Shown here: positions 33,928 through 41,313 of the stretch, piece after piece
Position numbering within the stretch: the stretch's first letter is position 1
Layout of the letters: each line of letters opens with the position of its first letter
Assembly (NCBI GenBank): GCA_002423435.1
Contig: DIWE01000018.1
Span: 1 to 53,904 of the forward strand
Direction: 5' to 3'
From: Clostridiales bacterium UBA6114
Lineage (GTDB): Bacteria > Bacillota > Clostridia > Oscillospirales > Butyricicoccaceae
Length of the DNA: 53,904 bases
Position numbers and translations under genes: made by a program
Notes under the pieces: model-generated
Seen by the model: only the letters and a program-made list of their open reading frames with translations
What the model was told of the DNA's origin: nothing
Databases searched by the model: none

Positions 33928-34716
33928 ATGGAGTATAAGAACGACAAGGTATTGGTGGAGAAATTCGACACCGGCGTTGCAAAGCTTACGATCAACAACC
34001 CGCCGCTCAACATGGTTACTCTTACAATGTCCCAGGAGCTTTATGAAACATTGAAAAAAATCGACGAGGACGACGACGTAAGGGTCGTCGTAATCACGGG
34101 ATCGGGCGACCGGGCATACTGCGTAGGCTCCGATATCAAGGAATTCCCCAGCGTCTGGAGCGATGTTGTCGAGCTCAAATTAAAGAAGGAAAACGAAGCG
34201 TTCAACATGCTGGAGCTTCTTTCGAAGCCGGTTATCGCGGCTATGGAGGGCTTTGTTCTGGGCGGCGGCTGCGAAATGATCCAGGCATGCGATTTAAGGA
34301 TCGCCGCCGAAAACTGCATGCTGGCTCTGCCGGAAATCAATCTCGGCGTTGTGCCGGGAAGCGGCGCCATGTTCCGACTGCCCAAGCTTATCGGCCTGGG
34401 GAGAGCTTATGAGCTCATGTATCTCGGCGAAAAAATTTCCGCCGCCGAGGCGAAGGAAATCGGGCTTGTAAACAAGGTGGTGCCCGAAGGCACGGCATGC
34501 CAGCACGCGATGGAGATGGCGGAAAAAATCGCCCAGAAATCGCTCCTCGCGGTCAAGACCATCAAGCGGTATGCGCGGGAAATGATGGAGGAAACCACCT
34601 CGGCAAATTTCTATAAGAATTTGGAGATGAGCCATCCGGTGTTTGCATCGCCCGAGTGCGAGGAAGGCGTAAAGGCATTTTTCGAGAAGCGGAAACCCGT
34701 TTTTTACAAAAAATAA
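33928..34716 (+). CDS. Enoyl-CoA hydratase/isomerase (crotonase family)
   Basis: A 262-residue crotonase. The oxyanion-hole segment is AYCVGSDIKEF, and GGGCEMIQACDLRIA with LPEINLGVVPGSG places Glu116 and Glu136 at the two catalytic glutamates of true hydratases. ATG 33928 follows AAGGGGAGG. The 155 bases before it hold two unused purine-rich sites but no extra gene. It hydrates, dehydrates or isomerises an acyl-CoA, presumably the one made by the upstream or downstream CoA-transferase. Confidence 0.9.
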   Translation: MEYKNDKVLVEKFDTGVAKLTINNPPLNMVTLTMSQELYETLKKIDEDDDVRVVVITGSGDRAYCVGSDIKEFPSVWSDVVELKLKKENEAFNMLELLSKPVIAAMEGFVLGGGCEMIQACDLRIAAENCMLALPEINLGVVPGSGAMFRLPKLIGLGRAYELMYLGEKISAAEAKEIGLVNKVVPEGTACQHAMEMAEKIAQKSLLAVKTIKRYAREMMEETTSANFYKNLEMSHPVFASPECEEGVKAFFEKRKPVFYKK

Positions 34717-34735
34717 ACTGATAGGAGTGCTGTTT

Positions 34736-35842
34736 ATGAAAAAGAATTCGTTCAAATCGTTTCTTAGTCTCCTGGTTATCGCCGCAATGACGGTCACCGC
34801 GCTCGCCGGCTGCGCCGGCGGCGGCACGCAAACAGGCACGTCCGCAAACACCACCGCCCCCTCGGACCAGACAATCAAATGGCGTGCGCAAAGCACCGAA
34901 GTCGCCGGAACGGCGAGATATGAATGCACGCAGTATTTCTGCGACAAGATCAAGGAAGCCACCGGCGGCAAATTTGAAATCGAGCTGTATGCCGCGGATA
35001 CCCTTTACCCGACCATGAACACGATGGAAGCCGTCGGCCAGGGCGTCACGGAGGCGGGATTTACCTCCGGCGACTATCAGGCGGGAAAAGAGCCCATGCT
35101 GAAGCTGCAGGCATACCGCCCGGCGGACCCCTGGGATGATTTCGACACGGCGAATCAATTCTTTCTGCAAAACGAGCCGCTCGTAGAGGAGGCTTACAAA
35201 AATTTAGGCGTTATTTACGCGGCCACCGTTTTAGCGCTCCCCAACGAATCCTTCCACAGCAACAAGCCGATCAATTCACTCGCCGACTACAAGGGCCTCA
35301 AGGTCAGATCCTCCGGCCTCGGGCAGGAGCTTTATCAGGCGCTTGGCGCGGCGGTTGTAAACATGCCGATGGGCGACATCTACCAGGCAATGAAATTAAA
35401 CACGATCGACGCATTTGAGGCCGGCGGATATATCGACAACTTCCAGAGCGCGCTGCAGGAGGTCGTTTCCTACAACATCGAGCCCGCGCTCCATTGCTCG
35501 GCGGCAATCATGGTCGGTCAGCTGCTTGTAAATCAAAGCGCGTGGGACAGCCTTCCGGAAGATATCAAGGCGGCGATTCCGGCGGTTGCGGAAGACGCGA
35601 GAAAGCATACCTATGATTTCCTGACGGAGGAAAACCAGAAGGGCAAACAGCAGTTTGAGGACGCCGGCGTAGAAAATATCACCCTCCCCGACGCGGATAT
35701 CTCGCAGGCAAAGGAAATTGCGGCGGGAACGCTCAAGGCCTATTGGGGCAAGAGCGATCTGTCCGACCGGTTCCTCGACCTTTATATCAAATTCTTAAAT
35801 GACAACGGGTATGAAACCGTCGCAAAGGCAGTCGAAAAGTAG
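34736..35842 (+). CDS. dctP: TRAP transporter substrate-binding lipoprotein DctP (second system)
   Basis: A 368-residue DctP-family receptor with lipobox LAGC after a hydrophobic signal, then the mature binding domain. LKVRSSGLGQELYQALGAAVVNMP (conserved ligand region with the key Arg) and IYQAMKLNTIDAFEAGGY are recognisable. ATG 34736 has TAGGAGTG upstream and follows the crotonase stop by 19 bases, so importer and enzymes are one transcript. The ligand should be a carboxylic acid; it is only moderately like the first DctP in this window. Confidence 0.9.
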   Translation: MKKNSFKSFLSLLVIAAMTVTALAGCAGGGTQTGTSANTTAPSDQTIKWRAQSTEVAGTARYECTQYFCDKIKEATGGKFEIELYAADTLYPTMNTMEAVGQGVTEAGFTSGDYQAGKEPMLKLQAYRPADPWDDFDTANQFFLQNEPLVEEAYKNLGVIYAATVLALPNESFHSNKPINSLADYKGLKVRSSGLGQELYQALGAAVVNMPMGDIYQAMKLNTIDAFEAGGYIDNFQSALQEVVSYNIEPALHCSAAIMVGQLLVNQSAWDSLPEDIKAAIPAVAEDARKHTYDFLTEENQKGKQQFEDAGVENITLPDADISQAKEIAAGTLKAYWGKSDLSDRFLDLYIKFLNDNGYETVAKAVEK

Positions 35843-35910
35843 GTTAAAACCAGCAGCCGGTTCGCCGTTCCGCGCGTTTTATGCGCGGGACGGCGGCCGT
35901 AAACTTTCGG

Positions 35911-35932
35911 TTTAAGCATAAGAGGCTTATGC
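35911..35932 (+). repeat. Short hairpin sharing sequence with the 37.9-38.1 kb element
   Basis: GCATAAG-agg-CTTATGC forms a seven-base-pair hairpin in the dctP-dctQ gap. TTAAGCATAAGAGG is the same as the tip of the inverted repeat at 38126-38140 and nearly that at 37866-37878. It may be a stripped remnant of the same repeat family. Confidence 0.5.
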
Positions 35933-35947
35933 AAGGGAGATGAGTTA

Positions 35948-36460
35948 GTGAAAATACTGCAGGCAATAAAGGATAAGATAGATAGATTCGGTTATTACTG
36001 GTCCTTTTTAATACTGGCGATTGTATTTTTCCCGACACTGGAATCCGTGTTTCTGCGCACGTTATTTAACAACCCCTCCATCTGGACCGCGGAGCTTACG
36101 ACAATCATTTTCGGCATCTTTTTTTTCATCGGCGGGGCCTACTGCGAGGCCCGCTCCTCTCATGTTTCGATGGATCTGTTCTACGGCAACTATAAAGGCG
36201 TGGTCAAAATCGTAGCCGATACGGTTATTTTTATTTTTTGTTTCATCTATTGTGTATTGCTGATTTATTTCGGCGGGCAGCTGGCAATCAAGGTCCTGAT
36301 GACGGGGGAGCGGTCGGAAACCCTTTGGGCCCCTTATATCTGGCCATCGAGATGGGCGATCCCGATCGGCGCGTTCCTCCTTCTTCTGCGGTCATTTATC
36401 TCCTATGTGGAGAAAATCAGAGAATCCTGCCAATGGATAAAGGAGGGCAAAAATAAATGA
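35948..36460 (+). CDS. dctQ: TRAP transporter small permease DctQ (second system)
   Basis: A 170-residue protein with four transmembrane helices; the family Trp-Glu is in PSIWTAELTTIIFG. GTG 35948 has GGGAGATGAG upstream. The end overlaps dctM by four bases (ATGA), the standard coupling. Confidence 0.88.
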   Translation: MKILQAIKDKIDRFGYYWSFLILAIVFFPTLESVFLRTLFNNPSIWTAELTTIIFGIFFFIGGAYCEARSSHVSMDLFYGNYKGVVKIVADTVIFIFCFIYCVLLIYFGGQLAIKVLMTGERSETLWAPYIWPSRWAIPIGAFLLLLRSFISYVEKIRESCQWIKEGKNK

Positions 36461-37767
36461 GCTTTGCACTGATTCCCGCCGTTATGTTCGGTTCGCTCAT
36501 TGTATGCCTGATGGCAGGCATTCCGATCGTCTACGCTTTAGGCATCGTCGCCGTTTCCTGCGCCTTTGTCCTTTGGGGCCCGAACAGCATATTCGGCCTT
36601 ATCACCGCGTCGATCGGGACGATGAACAACTGGACGCTTCTGGCGGTGCCGCTTTTCACCTTTATGTCCCTGACGCTTTTTCAGACGGGCGTGGTCGAAG
36701 AGCTCTACGATACCTTCTACCGCTTTACGGGCAAGCTGCGCGGCGGGCTTGCCGTCTGCTCGATCCTCGTCGGAACGCTGATGGGCGCCATGACGGGCGT
36801 TGTCGCGGGCACGGTTGTCGCGCTGGGCACCATCGCCCTGCCGCAGATGCTGAAATATAAATACGACAGACATATTGCGATGGGCGCGGTTCTCTCGGGC
36901 GGGACGCTGGGACAGCTGATTCCCCCCAGCACGGTAATGGTTGTTTACGGGACCATGACCGGGGTATCGGTCGGAGGGCTTTTCGCCGGAGGCATCAGCA
37001 GCGGCTTGCTTTTGTCCCTCATCTATTGCTCCTATACCCTGATACGTTCCTATCTGAACAAGGATCTCTGCCCCGCAATGCCTGTGGAGGAGCAAAAACC
37101 GTTTAAGGAGAACCTGAAATACTTAAAGGGCGTCATTTCTCCGATCTTATTGGTTATCTGCGTCCTCGGCTCAATATTTTGGGGAATCGCAACCCCGACG
37201 GAGGCGGCGGCGGTCGGTTCCGCGGGCGCGATTGTCATCGCCGCGTTTCGGAGAAAATTAACCTTCCGCGCAATCAAGGAAGCCTCGCTGGACACCCTGA
37301 AAATGACCGCAATGGTGGGCTTTATTACGGTTTCGGCCTCCTTTTTCGGGCAGGTGTTTATCGCGACGGGCGGCAATAAATTCGTTCTCGGCCTCGCGGA
37401 TGTCATACCCTTCGGCAGATTCGGCATTTTGCTTGTGACAATGGGCATTGTTTTCTTCCTCGGCTGCTTTATCGATACGATCGCAATCGTGGTGATCTGT
37501 GCCCCGATTTTCACACCGCTGATTACGGCCGCCGGATTCGACCCTCTCTGGTTCGGACTGGTATTTATGGTAAACATCCAGACCGCTTATCTCACACCCC
37601 CTTTCGGCTTCAGCCTCTTCTATTTAAAAGGCGTTGTGCCGAAAGATATTATGCTGAAGGATATTTACCGCTCGGCGCTGCCGTTTCTTGCCCTGCAGCT
37701 GATCGGTCTGATTTTGTGCATCGTATTCCCGGCGCTTGCGATGTGGGGCACCAAGGTGTTCATGTAG
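36457..37767 (+). CDS. dctM: TRAP transporter large permease DctM (second system)
   Basis: A 436-residue, roughly twelve-helix permease. Conserved DctM regions are LMGAMTGVVAGTVVALGTIALP, GGTLGQLIPPSTVMVVYG, and MVNIQTAYLTPPFGFSLFYLKG. It works with the preceding dctQ and dctP. A 17-base-pair hairpin and then a 272-bp structured element follow before the next gene, so transcription into the CoA-transferase I gene may be reduced or separately driven. Confidence 0.93.
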   Translation: MSFALIPAVMFGSLIVCLMAGIPIVYALGIVAVSCAFVLWGPNSIFGLITASIGTMNNWTLLAVPLFTFMSLTLFQTGVVEELYDTFYRFTGKLRGGLAVCSILVGTLMGAMTGVVAGTVVALGTIALPQMLKYKYDRHIAMGAVLSGGTLGQLIPPSTVMVVYGTMTGVSVGGLFAGGISSGLLLSLIYCSYTLIRSYLNKDLCPAMPVEEQKPFKENLKYLKGVISPILLVICVLGSIFWGIATPTEAAAVGSAGAIVIAAFRRKLTFRAIKEASLDTLKMTAMVGFITVSASFFGQVFIATGGNKFVLGLADVIPFGRFGILLVTMGIVFFLGCFIDTIAIVVICAPIFTPLITAAGFDPLWFGLVFMVNIQTAYLTPPFGFSLFYLKGVVPKDIMLKDIYRSALPFLALQLIGLILCIVFPALAMWGTKVFM

Positions 37768-37806
37768 GCGCGATCCATTTCAGCGTTTCTCAGAAATTCA
37801 ATTTTG

Positions 37807-37861
37807 AAGATAACAAGCGGAAATTAGAATGGACCCGTTTTCATTTTCCGCTTGTTATCTT
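37807..37861 (+). terminator. Long hairpin after dctM, possible terminator
   Basis: AAGATAACAAGCGGAAA (37807-37823) pairs perfectly with 37845-37861 around a 21-base loop. No T-run follows on plus. Efficiency as a terminator is doubtful; it might equally be part of the adjacent element. Confidence 0.45.
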
Positions 37862-37865
37862 GCAT

Positions 37866-38137
37866 AAGCATAAGAGGCATATCCGAACCCGTTTTTGAGG
37901 GGCAGGATTCCGCCATTGCCGCAGAAAACCCCATTGCCATACGTCGGTATTGCCAATGTGCTTTTCTTTGCACTACCAAAATCCCGCTCCCTCAAAAATC
38001 TTCGACCTCTATGCTCCGATTTTTGGTGGATTTTAAGGCGGCCGACGACGGCGGGCTGGCGCCCGCCGAGGAGAACAACGCAAAAAGACGCCGAAAGGCG
38101 GGGCATAGAGGCGGGTTCGGATTTGCCTCTTATGCTT
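37866..38137. repeat. 272-bp structured inverted-repeat element
   Basis: The ends are 26-base inverted repeats with one mismatch (37866-37891, AAGCATAAGAGGCATATCCG onward, against 38112-38137). Inside are two further hairpins. TTTTTGAGGG (37892-37901) pairs with CCCTCAAAAA (37989-37998) and continues as gcaggatt/aatcccgc with one mismatch. CCTCTATGCTCCG (38006-38018) pairs with 38099-38111 with a single G-T wobble. A smaller GGCGGG/CCCGCC hairpin lies within the latter. The whole folds as a three-way junction. No gene is convincing in it. It fills the 401-base gap between dctM and the next start and resembles a MITE or a structured RNA. Confidence 0.65.
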
Positions 38138-38168
38138 AAGCATGATAATGGAAAGGCAGGTGCCAAAA

Positions 38169-39701
38169 ATGCGGGCTTCCAAAATAATACCCGTCGAAAA
38201 AGCGGTTGATTTGATTAAAGACAATGATACAATAGTCGTATGCGGATGCGAAAATTTATTGCTTGCGGAAAAGGTATTAAAGGCGATCGAGGAAAGGTTC
38301 GTAAAAACCGGGCATCCGAAAAACCTGGCCGAAATGCATCCGGTGACTTACGGGATGGGCGACGGAGTGGGACTGGAGCATTTCGCCCACGAAGGCCTCC
38401 TGAAAAGATCGATGGGCAGCGGCTTCAGTTATCTGAAAACCTCCAATATGGCCCGGATGGTCAGGGAAAACAAAATCGAAGCGTATGTCATGCCGATGGG
38501 AACCGTCTACAGGATCATACAGAACGTCGCCTCCGGAGAGGCGTATACCCTGACCGACGTCGGCCTTAACACGTTTGTCGATCCCCGGATCGAGGGCGGC
38601 TGCATGAACGGCGCGACCCCCAACACCTTGGCCGAGGTCATTCGTTTTAAAGACAAAGAACTGCTTTGCTATCAAAATCCCAAAATCGACATCGCCATCA
38701 TCAGAGGAACCACGGCCGACGAGGACGGAAATCTAAGCCTCGAGGAGGAGCCGCTGAACCTGGGGATCGCAGCCATGGCCATGGCTGCGAAGGCATGCCG
38801 GGGGAAGGTGATTGCCCAGGTAAAGCGGGTCGCAAAGCGGGGGTCCATCCACCCGAGGTCGGTCATTGTGCCCGGGATCATGGTGGATGCCGTAGTCGTC
38901 GATGAGGAGCAGTATTTTTCCGGCGGCGCGAAATTAAACCCGGCGCTCACCGGGGAGATCAGGATGCCGATGGGGCAGATCCCGTTTTTGCCTCTCGACA
39001 TTCATAAGGTAATAACCAGAAGGGCGGCGGATGAGATTGCCGCGCCGCCGCAGACCGTCAATCTGGGAGTCGGAATCCCGACCGGCGTGCCCGTCATCCT
39101 TGTGGAGGAAGACAGGCTGGACGGCATTACCTTTTTCCCGGAGCACGGTTCTTTGGGGGGCGTTCCGGGCGAGAGGAGCATTTTCGGGACCAATATCAAC
39201 CCGGACGCGATTATCGACCCCACCCAGGTGTTCCAGTCCTTCCGGGGCGGCGGGCTCGACATCACCTTTTTGGGCTGCGGGCAGATCGACTTAGACGGAA
39301 ACGTAAACGTCAGCAAGTTCAACGGGATCGTCCCCGGCTGCGGCGGGTTCATCGATATCACCTACAAGACCAAGAACGTCGTGTTCTGCGGGCCGTTTTC
39401 CACGGGCGGCGCCGACATCCGGGTGGAGGACGGGAAAATAAGGATTTACCGGGAAGGGAAATATCTGAAATTCGTCCCCAGGGTGGAGCAGATCACGTTA
39501 AACGGGCAACAAGCGCTTAAAAAAGGCCAGAGGGTGGTCTATGTCACCGAAAGAGGAGTATTTTTTCTGCAGGAAGACGGCATCCATCTTAAAGAAATCG
39601 CGCCGGGCATCGACGCGGAAAAGGATATTTTAAGCCATATTCCGTTCGAGATCATCGTTGACAGAGACCTAAAAGTCATGGATAAGAAATACTTCGAATA
39701 G
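38169..39701 (+). CDS. Family I acyl-CoA:carboxylate CoA-transferase
   Basis: A 510-residue two-domain CoA-transferase of the YdiF/propionate CoA-transferase type (alpha and beta halves fused). The N-terminal half has GCENLLLAEKVLKAIEERF and an SSF-like core; the C-terminal half carries LGVGIPTGVP and the catalytic glutamate, Glu325, in FFPEHGSLGGVPG. GCGGFIDITYKTKNVVFCG is conserved. ATG 38169 has GGCAGGTG upstream and is better placed than ATG 38148. It probably activates a hydroxy or keto acid with acetyl- or propionyl-CoA as donor, and is followed by the split dehydratase genes. Confidence 0.9.
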   Translation: MRASKIIPVEKAVDLIKDNDTIVVCGCENLLLAEKVLKAIEERFVKTGHPKNLAEMHPVTYGMGDGVGLEHFAHEGLLKRSMGSGFSYLKTSNMARMVRENKIEAYVMPMGTVYRIIQNVASGEAYTLTDVGLNTFVDPRIEGGCMNGATPNTLAEVIRFKDKELLCYQNPKIDIAIIRGTTADEDGNLSLEEEPLNLGIAAMAMAAKACRGKVIAQVKRVAKRGSIHPRSVIVPGIMVDAVVVDEEQYFSGGAKLNPALTGEIRMPMGQIPFLPLDIHKVITRRAADEIAAPPQTVNLGVGIPTGVPVILVEEDRLDGITFFPEHGSLGGVPGERSIFGTNINPDAIIDPTQVFQSFRGGGLDITFLGCGQIDLDGNVNVSKFNGIVPGCGGFIDITYKTKNVVFCGPFSTGGADIRVEDGKIRIYREGKYLKFVPRVEQITLNGQQALKKGQRVVYVTERGVFFLQEDGIHLKEIAPGIDAEKDILSHIPFEIIVDRDLKVMDKKYFE

Positions 39702-39756
39702 AGTAACGGGCCGCAGCGAGGGCGAAACGCACTGCTTTTTATGGAGGGCGGGAAAA

Positions 39757-40035
39757 GTGATCAACGCATTGATGATTGACGTTAAGGACAATGTCGCCGT
39801 GGTAATCGAAGAGATCAAAAAAGGCGCGCAAATCCGCTGGGAGGAAAAGGGCAAAACCAAAACCCTGACCGCGCCGGAGGACGTGACCATCTATCACAAG
39901 ATCGCCGTGCGGGAAATCCGCGCCGGCGATAAGGTGGTCAAATACGGGGAGCACATCGGCGAGGCTGGAAGAGATATTTCGCCGGGCGAGCATGTGCATG
40001 TCCACAATGTGATCAGCGTGCGGGAGGAGTTATAA
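39757..40035 (+). CDS. UxaA-type dehydratase small subunit (SAF domain)
   Basis: A 92-residue SAF-domain protein (N-terminal half of altronate dehydratase/GarD; also the SuyA subunit of sulfolactate lyase). AVREIRAGDKVVKYGEHIGEAGRDISPGEHVHVHN is the diagnostic stretch in pattern: G-x-K-V-x-K-Y-G-x-x-I-G, then G-x-H-V-H-x-H-N. GTG 39757 has GGAGGGCGGG upstream. It ends one base before the large subunit's GTG, so the two are made together. Confidence 0.9.
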   Translation: MINALMIDVKDNVAVVIEEIKKGAQIRWEEKGKTKTLTAPEDVTIYHKIAVREIRAGDKVVKYGEHIGEAGRDISPGEHVHVHNVISVREEL

Positions 40036-40036
40036 G

Positions 40037-41206
40037 GTGGAAAAGATGCAGTTTCAGGGATACAGGCGCCCCGACGGGAAGGTCGGCGTCAGAAACCACG
40101 TTCTGATCCTGCCGGCGAGCGTATGCGCAAGCGACACCACCCGGATGATCGCGGGCAGGGTTTTGGGCACGGTGTCTTTCAACAATCAGAACGGCTGCGC
40201 GCAGGTCGGCCCCGATCTGAAGATGACTATGGACGTGCTTTCCGGCTTTGCAGCAAACCCAAACGTTTACGGGACGATCGTCGTGTCGCTGGGCTGCGAG
40301 ACCTGCCAGATGGATCTGGTCGTTTCGGAAATCGAAAAGAGGACCAACAAGCCGATCAGGACCCTGATCATTCAGGAGGCGGGCGGCACGCTCAAAACGG
40401 TCGAGCGGGGCGTTTTGCTCGCCGAGGAAATGGTCGCGCAGGCCGCTTTGCTGAAACGGGAGCCGGTTTCGATGTCGGAGCTTATTGTCGGCACCGAATG
40501 CGGCGGGTCCGATCCGACGAGCGGTATCGCGGCAAATCCGCTGGTCGGCAGGCTGAGCGATCTTCTTGTGGAGCTGGGCGCGACGTCGATCCTGTCCGAA
40601 ACGACGGAGTTTATCGGCGCGGAGCATATCCTTGCCCGCCGCTGCCGGAACGAGGCGGTGGGGAGGCGCATCTATGAAATCGTGCACCGCTATGAAAAAG
40701 CGATGGAACTGATAGGCGAGCAGATCCGAAACGGGAATCCGTCCCCCGGCAATAAGGCGGGCGGGATCACCACACTTGAGGAAAAATCCCTCGGCTGCAT
40801 CCACAAGGGCGGCAGCAGCACAATAAACGCGGTATACGATTACGCGGAAACAGTCGGGCAAAAGGGCCTTGTCGTCATGGATACCCCGGGGCAGGACACG
40901 TCGTCGCTTACCGGCATGATTGCCGGCGGCGCGCAGCTTTGCGTGTTTACCACCGGCCGGGGCACGCCCACCGGCCACCCGATCGCGCCCGTTATAAAAA
41001 TCACGGGCAACAGACTTACCTTTGCCAGGATGGGCGACAATATCGATTTCGACGCGAGCGGCATCGTTTACGGGACCGGGAAGATCGAAGCGCTCGCGGA
41101 GAAGCTTCTGGATATGGTCCGCGAAACGGCCGACGGAAAGCCGACCAAGGCGGAAGCCCTGGGGTATGTCGAGACCTCCATCGCGCGCGCCTGCAATTAC
41201 GTATAA
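40037..41206 (+). CDS. UxaA-type dehydratase large subunit
   Basis: A 389-residue catalytic subunit of the altronate dehydratase/galactarate dehydratase/sulfolactate lyase family, an iron-dependent lyase acting on alpha-hydroxy acids. Typical segments: YRRPDGKVGVRNHVLILP, NNQNGCAQ, VVSLGCETCQ, IQEAGGT, GTECGGSDPTSGIAANP, ETTEFIGAEH, and KGLVVMDTPGQDTSSLTGMIAGG. GGGAGGAG lies before the GTG start. Split 92 + 389 residue pairs match SuyA/SuyB as well as many clostridial UxaA pairs, so D-altronate, another sugar acid or sulfolactate cannot be told apart here. A strong terminator follows. Confidence 0.9.
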   Translation: MEKMQFQGYRRPDGKVGVRNHVLILPASVCASDTTRMIAGRVLGTVSFNNQNGCAQVGPDLKMTMDVLSGFAANPNVYGTIVVSLGCETCQMDLVVSEIEKRTNKPIRTLIIQEAGGTLKTVERGVLLAEEMVAQAALLKREPVSMSELIVGTECGGSDPTSGIAANPLVGRLSDLLVELGATSILSETTEFIGAEHILARRCRNEAVGRRIYEIVHRYEKAMELIGEQIRNGNPSPGNKAGGITTLEEKSLGCIHKGGSSTINAVYDYAETVGQKGLVVMDTPGQDTSSLTGMIAGGAQLCVFTTGRGTPTGHPIAPVIKITGNRLTFARMGDNIDFDASGIVYGTGKIEALAEKLLDMVRETADGKPTKAEALGYVETSIARACNYV

Positions 41207-41239
41207 AACTTCATGCTTCATGCACCGGGATGAGCATAA

Positions 41240-41294
41240 AGCGGCCGGGCGGCCTGACCCGATTGAGTCAAGCCGCCCGGCCGCTCTATTTTTG
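41240..41294. terminator. Strong bidirectional terminator between convergent units
   Basis: AGCGGCCGGGCGGC (41240-41253) pairs perfectly with 41272-41285, with TGAC/GTCA extending into the loop, followed by CTATTTTTG. It ends the CoA-transferase/dehydratase operon and the convergent PrpR-like gene. Confidence 0.88.
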
Positions 41295-41313
41295 AACATG
41301 AGGATGCATCATG

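Noticed and set aside
37855..38209. Overlapping short open frames on both strands in the 37.9-38.2 kb gap
   Set aside because: They run through the arms of inverted repeats, so their similarity to one another is a by-product of the palindromic structure, and no ribosome sites are seen.
40013..41299. Long open frame on the minus strand opposite the UxaA-type large subunit
   Set aside because: It mirrors a well-conserved enzyme gene, resembles no protein family and has no credible ribosome binding site; such antisense frames arise from codon bias in moderately GC-rich genes.
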